Assembly (NCBI GenBank): GCA_028023455.1 | Contig: JAQFVV010012420.1 | Span: 2,228,001 to 2,292,000, forward strand | DNA from: Epiperipatus broadwayi | Taxonomy: Eukaryota; Onychophora; Udeonychophora; Euonychophora; Peripatidae | DNA: 64,000 bases | Reading direction: 5' to 3' | Shown here: piece by piece, positions 1-12,249 of the stretch | Layout of the letters: each line of letters opens with the position of its first letter | Position numbering within the stretch: position 1 is the stretch's first letter | Position numbers and translations under genes: made by a program | Notes under the pieces: generated by a model | The model's input: only the letters and a program-made list of their open reading frames with translations | What the model was told of the DNA's origin: nothing | Database searches by the model: none

Positions 1-2156
1 ACTATTAAAATAAAAATTCATTTTAATAATTCATAAATAATGACTGATTTAACATATATGGATCTTTCCTGACACACATTCAAATGTGTGCACACAGTGG
101 CATTTATTTCGTAGGATATTTCATTTATCAAAAAATAAACTTATTAAACCATATTATATTTTCAAAAGTTATAATTAATTCAATGTTAAAAAATATATAT
201 ACATAAAACCAATGCATACATATGTGCATATTATTATTATCCCTCCACAAATCAAAGTTATTAATTAACCCATTATAGTATTTCTAATGGTAAGTTGTTT
301 TTTTTAACAAAAAATAAAGTTTGAAAAGTTTCTTTAAATTCAGGCTTTTGTTTCTTTATTTACAATAAGAAGGATTTCCAAGTTTATTTTTCTTAATTTC
401 AAAATAAATCTTTTATGAATCAATCCTCTGTTTTGCGATATATTATTTAAGCCAAAACTTATTAATGTTTAAACTTGGCAAATTAGAGATTTTTATTTAA
501 AATAATATTTCAACAAATTATTTTTCTACTCATCAATTAATATCTATTTGTGAAGTATATCTCCTGTATGCATACTCTATAATATATATAGCTATAATAA
601 CTTTGTTTTTGCTTTCTTTCATATTAGATAAAATTGTATATATATAAACTATAGCACAATATACTTTTTCAGCAAGCTAGCTATTTATTGGAATCTCTTG
701 GTAAACTAGTCCTTTCTAAAACAGTAGACTGACTTACTGGCATCTTTAGGAAAGATATACATCTGATAACTGTTGCATTCAGTCACTATAATTTGGTAGA
801 CTTCAGGCATGTCATCTAATACATATATATGGTCTATAAAATATAAAAAAAGATGGCCCCTCCATGTGAATTCAAACTCTATCAATGTGACATTAGAAGC
901 AGTAATACTTCTTGCCTTCAGTTATAACTTCATAATGACAATGATGTATAACTGTTATAAATCTCTTGAATAATTCAAATCCACCTTTTTATAATAGTAT
1001 ATCATGGAATTTGAAAAAAAAAAATTACATAAATTCTTTATATTGATCAAAAACAAGTTAATGATTCTTTTCAATTCATCTTAATTAAAACAAATTTTTA
1101 TTTACAAGTATTTTTAATCCTTTGAAACATACCAGATTGTAGGATTTTATCACAAACTTTAATTTAAAAAAAAATTCCTTATCTAATTATAAAATAGAGG
1201 AATTTTATAATTACTGGTACTATCTATTATAACATGAAAACGAGTGATTTAGATTTCAAAATCAGAATTAATTTATAATAATTTTTTAATTCAAAATTAT
1301 TATTTAACTATTCCAGTATAATATAGAAAATATCTACAAAAAAAAATATTGTTTGTTTGTTTCTATTTTTCTTTTCAACTTTATATATTTACATGCACAT
1401 ACACTACTACGTTGTTGTATGCCATGAGACACAACCGTCTCAATATATTTACCCACAGATTAGTATTTTTTTTTTGTAATATGCTTAGTAAAATATTTAT
1501 TCATTAATTAACAATTTTTTCAATTTGAACTTTTTTTAAAAAAATCAAATTTTTATATACTGTATTTCAAATTTAAAGTAACAAATTATTTTCCCCCATA
1601 AAATTTATTATAATTGTTTATTTTTTTATGTGAGATTTTTAATTTATAATGTATTTTGGAGAACCATTTGTTTTTGTTAACCAGGGTAGAGATGTATTTT
1701 TTTTATTTTTATGTTGATACATGTATTTATTATTAATAATAATAAGATTTTATTGTTAAGAAAATCAATAAATTTTATTATTACAACAAGAGTCATTTCT
1801 TTAATACTAAATATATAATTTTGTATTGTACTTGTTATAAAAGGAAACAATATGCAAGCACAGACAATATAATATATATGTTAAACATAATAAAGAATAT
1901 ATTTACATGTAATAGGCTTCGGAGCACACTATCTTGGGGTTAACTAATAAATTGTTTTCATTCTTTTTTTTTAATAAACTTTTTTAAATATTTATTATGA
2001 TTAACTTTTTTTTTTATTGTATAGTTATTTTTTAAAATTATTTATATATGGCAAACATTAAAAAATTTAATTGGTCATGTTCAAATTTTAATCTAAAATC
2101 TCATAACTATATGACTACACTAGCGCCTTCCGCTCCCAATTATATTAAAGTACATA
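1..2156. other. AT-rich spacer, no gene seen
   Basis: I see no credible gene, RNA or bounded mobile element here. The sequence is homopolymer- and TA-rich, with short reading frames only. The stretch around 680-980 is slightly less AT-rich but I recognise nothing in it. It ends where the 8-bp target duplication of the hAT element begins. Confidence 0.6.
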
Positions 2157-2181
2157 TAGGGATGCAGGGGCGGACTAAGGC
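2157..2181 (+). repeat. hAT left end: TSD (2157-2164) plus left TIR (2165-2181)
   Basis: TAGGGATG is followed by CAGGGGCGGACTAAGGC. The same 8-mer recurs at 5519-5526 immediately outside the opposite end. Confidence 0.92.
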
Positions 2182-5100
2182 CTAGGCAACCTATGCACGT
2201 GCCTAGGGCCCGTAATTTTTGGGGCCCGAAAATTATGTTTTTAATTTTTAAATTTTTATAATTAATTTTTCTTTTTATTTAACAGAAAAACGTGATATTC
2301 ATAATTATTGCTGAAATGTATCTAATTTATGCTGAATCGTTGATTGATAAAGTCGAAAAGTGTGGACGAGCATTCCCGTGCTTTTGCATCCGCAAGTGTC
2401 GATGTGTGTAAATGCGATCGAGCCTCGTGCCTATCGAGTCTTTACTATGCATGTGTTTAAAAAGTCAAACGTAACTATTTAAAATCAGTATCTCCTGAAC
2501 GTATTGCATCTTATGTGAGTTGTGATTGAAAATTGTGCAATTAAGACTTAAGTACCTAGACTTGATTGCAAATAGATGGTTTTGGATTCATATTTCATAG
2601 TTAATATTTTCTGGAATTCCTAAAATAAAAATGTAAGTTTTTATAAAAGTATTACATTATTTAATTAAAATAATATACCACAAATTATGATTTTCTTTGT
2701 GATTGTGATATTGAGTAAAAATAAATGTAATTAAAGATTATTTTCTTTTTTTTTTTGTACTTGGTCTTTAAAATGAGTTCCTATAAACATTTAAGTGGAA
2801 GTGAAAAAAGAAAACAAAAAGCAGATCGAGATAAAGTGGCAAAACAAATGAAAAGATCATTGAACAAATTTTTAACTGTAGATGGAGAACAATTACAACA
2901 ATCGTCATTATTTTCACAAATTTCACCTGCTCAAGCTCCAGAAACATCATTTGTGTCCGAAACTATTCTGCAAAAAGACCAGCAGGAAAAACCAAGCAAT
3001 TCCGTTTATGAAAATGAAACAAAAGGAGAAAATAAAAATTTAAAATCATCTCAAAGTAATGAAGAAACTAAGAGTTTTGTAAATGATATTGCATTATGGC
3101 CAGAATACTTAACAGACGACATGCGAGAGAATTATATAAAAAATCCACCAAAATCAATAAACGGATCTTTGGAATCATCTTTTATTCGATGCAACGAAGG
3201 GTCAAAACAAATCACAAGAAAATTAACTATTGCCTCCTTCTTCAGAACAATTAATAGCGGAGAAAAAGTTAAAAGAGATTGGTTGGCTTATACTGAAACC
3301 AACAACTTATTGTACTGTTACGTTTGTAAATTATTTTCCAAGCAAACAACGCTAATGACAAAAGGGACGAATGATTGGAAAAATGTGCATAAAAAATTGT
3401 CAGAGCATGAAAACTCCAGTGACCACATTAACTCCATTTTAATTTTTATAACAAGATCTAAAATTACCGGACGCATTGACACTGAACTGGAAAAACAAAT
3501 TATAAATGAAAAAAAATATTGGAGAGAAGTACTTAAACGTGTGGTAGCAACAATCAAATTTATTTCTTCATACTCTTTAGTATTTCGTGGTAAAAATGAA
3601 GTATTTTTTGTTGAAAATAATGGCAATTATATAGGGGCTTTGGAATATTTATCCAAGTTCGATCCATTTTTGCGGGAACACATGAAAAAATATGCAAACT
3701 GCGGCACTGGTACTATGAACTATTTGTCATCTACAATATGTGATTAATTTATTTCTATTATATCAAAAGATTTACAACTCACAATAATGAACGAAATAAA
3801 GGAAGCCAAATTTTACTCTCTAATTATTGATTCAACACCTGATATATCTCACGTAGATCAGCTGACCATCATTATTCGCTATGTTCTTCCAAGTAGTATA
3901 AAAGAAAGATTTTTGGGATTTCTACCTATATTTTCTCATACTGGTGAAAACTTGGAGAAAGTTATTTTAGAATTTTTAAATAATATAGATTTAGACATCA
4001 CTAACTGTCGAGGACAGAGTTATGATAATGCATTTAATATGTTGGGTAAATATAAGGGACTCCAATCCAGAATAAAACAACATATTTTTTCTGCCCATTT
4101 TATACTATGCGCAAATCATTCATTAAATTTAATTGGAAACACTGCTGCCGAAAGTTGCATGGAAATGACCACTTTTTTCAATATCGTTCAGGAATTGTAC
4201 GTATTTTTTCCAAGTTCTACACATAGGTGGAATGCATTACAAAAATTTTGTAAGAGCAAACAATTGAGTATTAAACATATTTGTGACACCAGGTGGTCTG
4301 CTCGTTCCGATGCTGTGAAATCCTTAAAGGAAAATTTTGAAGAAATTAAACATCGTTTACGTCATTTTTCCTCAAACAAAGATGAAAAACCATTAACAAG
4401 GTCCGAAGCTGCCGATTTACATAAAAAACTTGATACATTTGAGTATGTACTGTTATTTATTATATGGGAAAAGATTTTAGAAAGAATAGATGCTTCAAAC
4501 AAGACTCTTCAACAAAAAGACGAATCCCTAAATACAGCAGTTTTAATATATGATTCATTGATAGATTTCATACAAACTGTTAGAGATGATTTTGATAATT
4601 TAGAAAAAGAAGCAGAAAAAGTTAAAGATATTGCATATACTAATGATAAAAAACGGAAGAAAATACGAAAACTATTTCATGATGAAATTCCAAAACATGA
4701 AATATGATTCAGTGGCAAAGAACATTTTAAAGTTAATATTTTTTTTGTTGTATGCGATTATTTAATTAGCAACATTAAAAAAAGATCTGAGGGATATAAA
4801 ACTATTAACAATAAATTCAAAACAATTTTTCATGATAGTGATGTTAGTGATTCTTCAATAGAGGAATTAAAATGTTATGAACAAGATTTAAACGTAGTAG
4901 AACTTAAAAATGAAGTATTACAATTTAAAACTTTTATAAGTAAAGAAAATATTTTTTCGCCTGTATCCATGTGGTCATTTATTCAGGAAAATAATATTAT
5001 TGCAACATTTCCTAATTTAAACATAATTCTGAGAATTTATTTAACCCTTCCAACAAGCAACGCAAGCGGTGAAAGATCATTCTCAGTAATGGCCAGAATA

Positions 5101-5518
5101 AAAAAAAATTTAAGATCCACATTAGGCCAACAAAAATTAAATAGTTTATCATTACTTTATATAGAAAAAGAGTTATTAAATAATTCTATTAATTATGACA
5201 AACTAATTGACGAGTTTGCAGAATTAAAAGTGAGAAAAAAGGCAATATAACTAATCAATCTGTGTATATTTGTTTAAGTATTATTGTTTGTTTTAATAAA
5301 TTATGTTTGTTTGTTTGTTTTGATAAATTATGTTTATTTAATTTTTGTACATGTATATTATTATTATTATTATTTTTCTTGGAATCCGATAATTAAATAG
5401 AATTACATACTAATGCTTTAAAACCAAAATACCAAATGCAAAGTATGTATCATGACTGAAAAATAGGCCCGGAATTAGAATGTTGCCTAAGGCCCGCTTT
5501 AGCCTTAGTCCGCCACTG
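2165..5518 (+). mobile_element. Complete hAT DNA transposon (ZMYM1-like type), 3.35 kb
   Basis: Both ends are recognisable. The left end reads CAGGGGCGGACTAAGGC and the right end, read on the minus strand, is CAGTGGCGGACTAAGGC, so the 17-bp inverted repeats differ at one base. The element is flanked on both sides by the identical 8-mer TAGGGATG, and 8-bp duplications are the hallmark of hAT insertion. Inside lies a single transposase frame with TTF-type zinc finger, catalytic-domain and C-terminal dimerisation motifs. GC-rich subterminal stretches next to both ends (around 2180-2230 and 5467-5500) are probably transposase binding sites; that is inference. The perfect duplication and few coding lesions suggest a fairly young insertion. 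Confidence 0.93.
2773..5250 (+). pseudogene. hAT transposase (zinc finger MYM-type 1-like), two in-frame stops
   Basis: It would encode the DDE-type enzyme that cuts and pastes the surrounding element in the nucleus. I chose the ATG at 2773 because it opens with MSSYKHLSGSEKRK, a typical lysine-rich start of this family. Approximate order: basic N-terminus; TTF-type zinc finger around residues 145-225 (LLYCYVCKLF, later H..S..H); DUF4371/RNase H-like domain from about 240, with DSTPDIS (Asp near 353) and CRGQSYDNAFNM (Asp near 418); C-terminal dimerisation motif TSNASGERSFS near 760. The frame runs for 825 codons with no frameshift and only two interruptions, TAA at 3745-3747 and TGA at 4705-4707, each one base from a sense codon. 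Family lengths are usually 700-850 residues. As it stands it should give truncated products, so the copy is probably non-autonomous. Confidence 0.9.
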
Positions 5519-5526
5519 TAGGGATG
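5502..5526 (-). repeat. hAT right end: right TIR (5502-5518) plus TSD (5519-5526)
   Basis: The reverse complement of 5502-5518 is CAGTGGCGGACTAAGGC, 16 of 17 identical to the left end. TAGGGATG follows directly. Only one base of the inverted repeat has diverged. Confidence 0.92.
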
Positions 5527-6485
5527 AATGAAAATTGATGGTCTACTAAATCATAAAATCTACCGGGAGTTGCTCAGGTCAATTACTGTTTTTGAGCATC
5601 AAAGTAATAGGCTGAGCATATCAACATTTTCTATTCAGTTGCCCAAACTAGTTTTTTTTTTTTTTTTACCGCCACTTTATAAAGATCTCTTATTATCTAA
5701 TATATATATCCACATACATTTTTCTAAAATACACATATGTAAAATTATGTTGTATAAAATTAAACCCAATATTTAATAAGTCATTTTAAAATGTAATAAT
5801 ATAATTTCTCTTCAAAGATTTTAATCTCACTAATAATTATGAACTATAACAAATCATTAAATATAATCATTTAATTATTAAATATATCTAGCTAATTTTA
5901 ATTTTTTTAAATATCTATTTCATACTTATTAAAATCTGCTTTAAAAAAATCAATAATGTACTTATATAAACGCCATTTTTAATTTTTTTTATTTTTTATT
6001 ATTAAAACAATTTCTATTTTAAATAAAATGATGAATTTCAACCATATTGTCATTTAATTAAATATATATATAATAATCCCCTATAAAGATAAAACTCATT
6101 AAAAACTAAATACAGTATTTAAAAAATATATATATTTAAATATGATACTTATTAATAAATAAACATTAAATTGTATTGAATTACACATTACGTAAATAAT
6201 TTTTAAAAATATAGCAATAAATTAAACAATGATTTAATAAATGTAATTGTTTAAAAGCTACCACCTTGAAATTTTTTACTGTACGTAAACCAAAAAATTG
6301 AGTCTTGTATTTCATACTGTACCTTTTTAAAAACAACAAATATGAATGTATAAATTATTTGCAGCATTCAACAGAAACAAATAACTTTGATATGGTAAGA
6401 ATGATAAGTATTTATTTATAAACTAATCAACTTTAAATACATTTTTTTTTTTTAAATAATTCTTTGAATATGCATAAGGCGTGAT

Positions 6486-6870
6486 CTAAGATAAGAACAT
6501 TAATAATTCAGGAAATCCTACATAGATAAATAATATTTATTGTGTGAAGGTCTATACATTTAATTGGCTAATATATTAAGTAATTTTTTAAAATTCTCAT
6601 TCCAAAGAGTTTCAGTAGTGAAAATAAAATTTACGATGTGGCACAAAATGAAATACTAGAATCACTTGGGTTAAAAAGATAGCAGGCAAACTGCTGATCC
6701 CAATGATAGTGGCAATATTTATAATTCTTTTGCCTAGTTACTCAGTCTGTCTCCAAGAAAGTACTTATATATCTTACATTGACTAAGATAGGATAAAATA
6801 TTCAGGAAATCCTTTCGAGATGAATAATAATATTGTGTTGTAAGTGGGCTTATATATGTATTATTGTATT
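6486..6870. repeat. Two diverged direct repeat copies (about 70-80 bp, 290 bp apart)
   Basis: Positions 6486-6560 and 6778-6850 share the order CTAAGATA, then TTCAGGAAATCCT, then an AGAT.AATAAT block and a TTGTG stretch. The intervening sequence is not shared. The family is unknown; it may be the relic of an old tandem duplication. Confidence 0.5.
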
Positions 6871-7704
6871 AATATAGTATATGTGTATATGCATATTATG
6901 TGATTTGTTGAAAAATAAGTTTGTAACTCCAAAGAATATTTTTTCATTTATAAATTAACTTACTAACTTCTGAATCATTTTTTTTGTTTAAGGGGGAAGA
7001 AGTTATATGACAAAATTTTTCTGTCATATAATCATTAAAATTATATCAAAATCTTGCGTACTGGGTAAATGTCCCCATTTAGTTATCCAAGAGAATAAAT
7101 TTTCTAATGGAAAACAAAACTAAATTTATCAATAAAATAATAAAGCTTAGTACAATTGAAATATAATGAATTCCAACATTTCTTAATGGGTGTTGGACAA
7201 TCTGATATGGAAAAAATAAGAGACTGCAGTTTATTATTGCAAAAACATAATGATATGATTTGGTAAAGACATAGAAATATAAACCTTTTTTTAACACAGT
7301 GACATTTTCCATGCCAAATATATATATACAGTATATAAACAACTTCAAGAATCATCTATCTTGGTCAATTTCCAACTTATGATTATTTCTCTAACTTTAA
7401 ATTTTCATATTTATTCCTTTTCTTAAAATTAATTTTTCTCAATTTCTCACTCCTCTCCCATCTAAAATGAACTCTATCTATCTTTAAAAATGTATTCAAT
7501 CCAGTTTTTCTCTTCTTTATATTTTCAATAAATATTATTTGGTTTTTTATTCTTTATAACATCTTTGTAACTTAACCATATCTATACAAATTATTGTTTC
7601 CATTATTTCCAAACTCTAAATTCAAATGCTTTAAATCATTTTTCTCTCTCATTTTAATCATTTAAGCCTATGCTATAAGTTAAATTACAAATTTAATGAA
7701 ATTC

Positions 7705-7790
7705 TTGTGCAGTTTAACACGGTGATAGAGGTGAACTTGAGAACCAAAAGTGATGCACTTGCCATGGACCCAGCTTTGTATTTAGAGATT
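7705..7790. other. GC-richer island, possible exon or old repeat fragment
   Basis: This 85-base patch stands out from the surrounding roughly 80% AT sequence. On the plus strand it has an open frame (FNTVIEVNLRTKSDALAM then DPALYLE) directly after the acceptor-like TTCTTGTGCAG at about 7703. No clear donor site closes it and I do not recognise the peptide. It could equally be an eroded repeat. Nothing nearby supports a multi-exon gene. Confidence 0.2.
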
Positions 7791-9539
7791 CCTATATGTT
7801 GTAAAAATTAAATAAAAGTATACTTTAGGTATCAAATTTTTTGAATATATTTATAAAGCTTATAGGAATTTTATGATATAAATTGTATCAGCAGAATTGC
7901 ATTTTTTTCTGTAAAATAAAAATTTTGAAATGGCTGCATTTTTATAATTACAAAATTTCACATTTATTAGTCACAAATTTTGATGTATTAAAGTTAATTT
8001 CACACTATTGTAAATTTATCTTTAAATTTTATAATAAATGACAAATATAAACATGCATTTTATGTATTTATATATTAATATATATATATATTTTGTATAT
8101 AAAAGAAATTATTTTTATTGTTATTTATTATAAAATTTAATGTTAAATGAAGCATAATATAAAACAAATCTTTTGTGTTAATAGCATTTTAGCCATGCAT
8201 ATTTCATGGCAACAGATGCAATCATGCAAACAATAAAATAATATGTCAGACATAACAGTAATATATTTCTCAATTTGACTGACATTATTTCTTAGTGATG
8301 TTGAGCTTATGTGTGGTATTTATTTACTGAGAAAATTCATCACATGCAAACTGCCATGCTGGGACTTTAAGCCAAGTCAGCCTATTATCCCCAACTGGTT
8401 TCTACATATCTTTGCAAAGAAAAAATATCCAATTTAGAGTAGCAAAATTTTCTTTAATTGAAGAAAGATAGTCAATCATCTTGTTTATTAATGCAATGCA
8501 AGAAAATAAATAATGTTATATCTCAAGCAATTTTGCTTAGAAATAAATTAAGAATGAAAATATTAACACATAAATTTTGTTGCTCTTTTTAAAAGGCTAT
8601 CAAATTCAAAACTGTTTTATGATATAATGAATCCTAAGAATAGAAAACAAAAGTCGATGTTAAAAAAAATGTCTTTGTACTGCATATGATCTTAACTTTG
8701 TGTGGGTGGATGTGAAAAAATTGCTTCTATGCTTATAAAAAAATGTATGAGTATTATATAGAGAGATTTTTAATAATATATTTAAATACCATTTGCAAAT
8801 ACAAAATTTATGGGGGGGAAATTTGTTTCATATTTAAATGTTTTCTGCTTTTTAGTTTATTTTCTGCTTGCAGACAAATTCATAAACAAGCCTATGAAAA
8901 ATAATTTGAAATTAAAAATAGATAGATGATCACTAATCTTGAAACAGAGATTAGTGAAGCTTCAAACAATTACCATCATCTGAAAAAAAGTTATTTTATT
9001 AGAATAAATTTCAACCAAGTCCAAGTGCTGCATGAAGTAGATAAGTAAGGTTTTCTCCTTATAGTTAGGTTATTTTCAATAATATTGTATTTTTCCTTAG
9101 GTTTTGTAAATTCTAGGAGAAGCTCTGATTAAAGGCTCTAGATTGAAACTCAATCTGATCATTTCTGATGCTTAAACATCGCAGACTTCCCAAGCTTATT
9201 ATTTTTTTACTTAATGGTCCACAAAATTATTTTATTTTTTATTAGAATAAGTTGTGTTATAGGGAAAACTATTCATCACTAATGATGATCAGGAGTTGTT
9301 ACTTGGTCATAGTACTTTACTGCTGATTGGATCATCCTTCCTTTAAAAAAGAATATTCCTTTACTATTAAAAAAAAAACTTTTCCCCCAAAGAGATTATC
9401 ATTTTAATTACTTTCTTTATATCCTAATTATTTCAAAGTTTCTTAAATAGTTTAAAAGCATTAATCTGTTCAATAAATTTGTCTCTAAGCAAACTATTCA
9501 ATTTTATATTATCATCATACAAACATTGGCACTACTATA

Positions 9540-11824
9540 TGGAGTTTGCAGAAAAAGAAAAACTTTATATTATGAATTCATTTTTTGAGAAAAATGTTAA
9601 AAGGAAATGGACATGGAAGCATCCAAATGAAGGTACAGCAGAATTGGATTATATTTTGACTAACAGGAAATACATATTTCAAGATTGTAATGTTCTTAAT
9701 AAATTTAACACAGGAAGTGGTCATCGATTAGTAAGGTGTAAGTTATGAGTTAATGTAAAACTAGAGAGACAAAAATTATTGAGAAAAACAATATTTACAG
9801 TTGATATTCCTAATCTTCAGAAACATTCTAATGAATTTAAATTAGAACTTACAAATAGGTTTCAAGTGTTAGGAGATTTTAAACATGATTCAGATTTGAA
9901 TGAAATTAATATGAAAATAACTGATACACTTTTAAAAACTGCAACAAAGATAGCTGGTAGAAAAAAGCAGCAATTGACTAATAAAATTTCTACTGAGACT
10001 AGAGAATTTATGAAGAAAAGAATGAATATGAAGATATACAAAAATGATGTATTAAAAAGAATTGAATATCTCAAATTTTGTAAAATGGTACGGAAAAGAG
10101 TTGAAAATGATATAAGAAAGTATAACTGTGAAATAGCAAGGAAAGCTGTAGAAGAAAATAAAAGTCTCAAGAATGTTAAACAACATTTTGGTATTGGTAG
10201 GAAATTTATATCTGCAATAAGAAAAAAAGATGAAATTATTACTAAAAAGAGAGATGACATCATGAAATTGGTAGAAGATTTTTATCAAGAATTATATAGT
10301 AATAAAGAACAAGTACCTCCTATATCTATTACATCTGAATTGCCCAGAATTTTAAATGAAGAAGTGAGACATGCAATTAAATGTATGAAGAAAGGAAAGG
10401 CTCCAGGAAATGATGGAATTATAATTGATATATTAAAAGAAGCAGGTGAAGAAATAGAAACAATTTTAGCAAAGTTGTATACCAAATGTCTAAATGATAA
10501 AGATGTACCGGAAGATTGGAAGAATGCAGTAATAATATTAATATTTAAAAAAGGTGATAAAGAAGATATTAGAAATTACAGACCTATCAGCCTTTTATCA
10601 GTTTTATATAAAATTTTTATCAAGATAATTACAACTCATCTACAGAGAACTTTGGATTTCCACCAACCAAGAGAACAAGCTGGATTTAAAAGTGGTTTTA
10701 GTACAATAGATCATATCCAGGTATTAAGAGAAGTCATAGAAAGGACAAATGAATATGAGTTGTCATTATGTTTTGGATTTGTAGATTATGAAAAGGCATT
10801 CGATTCTATACACATTTCTTCAGTGATTAAAGCATTGGATCATCAAGGTATAGATCCAGGATATTGTCATATTTTAAAGAATATTTATAAAAATGCAACA
10901 GCAACAATTAGATTACATAATGATACTGGAAAAATCAACATTGAGAAAGGTGTAAGGCAAGGTGACTCCATATCTCCAAAACTTTTTACAGCAGTGCTGC
11001 AAGAAGTATTTTGTGGATTAAAATGGGAAACTAAAGGAATGAAAGTAAATGGAGAGTATTTAAGTCATTTAGATTTTGCAGATGATGTAGTTGTTTTTGC
11101 AAATAATGCTTCAGAGCTGCAGGAAATGTTGCAGGAGTTAGCAGATGAAAGTAGAAAAGTAGGACTAAAGATAAATGTTAAAAAGACTAAAGTAATGTTT
11201 AATCGATTTGCTCAAAATATGAAAATAAAGATTGATTATGAAGAATTAGAAGAAGTTAACAGTTACAAATACCTAGGTCAGATTATTAATACAGATGGAA
11301 ACATAATGGAGGGAATTAATCATAGAATTAAACTTGGTTGGAGTGCTTTTGGTAGAAATAACTTGATACTAAAAGGAAATATGCCTATGTGTTTGAAAAG
11401 AATGGTTTTTAACAAATGTGTTTTACCAGTTCTTACTTATGGATCTGAGACTTGGACACTTAATAGAAGAACAATACAGAGACTTCAGACCATTCAAAGG
11501 AGTATGGAGAGATGTATGTTGGGAGTAACAAGAAGAGATCGAAAACGCAATGTATGGGTAAGACAACAAACAGGTGTTACTGACCTTATTGAAAAAGTTA
11601 AAAGATTGAAATGGAGTTGGGCTGGACATATTGCTAGAAGAAATGATAATAGATGGACAATTGAAATTTTAAACTGGATTCCAAGAGATTGTAAAAGACC
11701 CAGAAAGAGACCACATGTGAGATGGATGGATGAAATAAGAAAGTGTGCAGGGGTGTTGTGGAAAAGGGAGGCTAAAGATCGGAGAAGATGGATTAAACTT
11801 GGAGAGACCTTCATCCTGCAGTGA
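9540..11824 (+). pseudogene. LINE endonuclease tail and reverse transcriptase, one in-frame stop
   Basis: The frame encodes the last part of an AP-type endonuclease (RKWTWKHPNEGTAELDYILT, then GSGHRLVRCK, matching the SDH motif area of copy 2) followed by a full reverse transcriptase. RT landmarks: YRPISLLSVLYKIF and QAGFKSGFSTIDHIQ; motif A FGFVDYEKAFDS near 10775-10805; motif B GVRQGDSISPKLF near 10950-10985; motif C LDFADDVVVFA near 11068-11100; then NSYKYLGQIINTDG and a basic tail with W.GHIARR. The only break is TGA at 9746-9748, where copy 2 has TGT; the frame is continuous on both sides, so downstream 9779-11824 is open for 681 codons. The polymerase residues look intact, but without the N-terminal endonuclease and a 5' promoter the copy is unlikely to move by itself. 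Confidence 0.87.
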
Positions 11825-11850
11825 ATTGATAATGGTTGATGATGATGATA
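9540..11850 (+). mobile_element. RTE-type LINE, copy 1, 5'-truncated
   Basis: The sequence aligns with copy 2 at 59961-62716 over its whole length, but begins within the endonuclease domain, so about 0.5 kb of coding sequence is missing at the 5' end. Such truncation is usual for target-primed reverse transcription. The 3' end has almost no UTR and finishes in a TGATGATGATGA tract, as in the RTE clade, where 3' ends carry short tandem tails rather than poly-A. ATATGGAG occurs at both junctions (9537-9544 and 11848-11855) and may be the target duplication, with microhomology at the 5' side. Confidence 0.88.
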
Positions 11851-12249
11851 TGGAGAGTTTTTTCCTGTTTACATACAAACTTATGTATGCTTACACTCTT
11901 AGGTTAGTGATTAGATTCATCTGTATGTATGCAATTATTTTTCTAAAAATGAATGAAAAAATTTAAACATTTATCTGATAATTAGAACTCATTATATTAG
12001 TCACTTGGAGTCAGCTTGAGAAAAAATATTAACAAATATTTTTGTTATAAAACATTTTATGATAAAAAATATTTATTTATTGGTGATTTATGAGACTTAA
12101 TTATTGTTGAGTCAGAAGCTTAGGAATTTGAGTGATAGTTAAGGAATAACAATCATTTGTTTACTTAACTTTTTTTAAAAAATTTTATAGTTTAGAGTCA
12201 ATACATAAAACTTTAAATTAGTTGTAATTATTCTTACATCTGAATCAAA
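11851..12249. other. AT-rich spacer between LINE copy 1 and the MITE
   Basis: I see nothing coding. The first bases after the LINE tail (GGAGAGTTTTTTCCTG) resemble the outer end of the MITE at 12250-12576; see findings. Confidence 0.5.

Larger units (their letters stand above)
5527..9523. other. AT-rich spacer between hAT and LINE copy 1
   Basis: There is no defensible gene apart from the weak exon-like patch listed separately. It holds poly-T runs, TA microsatellites (for example near 8070-8092), a run of seven G at 8812-8818 and a diverged direct repeat at 6486-6870. The reading frames at 5528-5776 and 7079-7355 are low-complexity hydrophobic strings without recognisable domains. Confidence 0.5.

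Noticed and set aside
3318-3626. 102-codon minus-strand frame
   Set aside because: Shadow of the hAT transposase on the opposite strand.
8340-8400. Possible family-P MITE fragment (TTATCCCCAACTGGTTTCTA)
   Set aside because: Only a short similarity to the MITE core with no palindrome or ends; could be chance.
9862-10485. Several minus-strand frames
   Set aside because: Shadows of the LINE reverse transcriptase frame.
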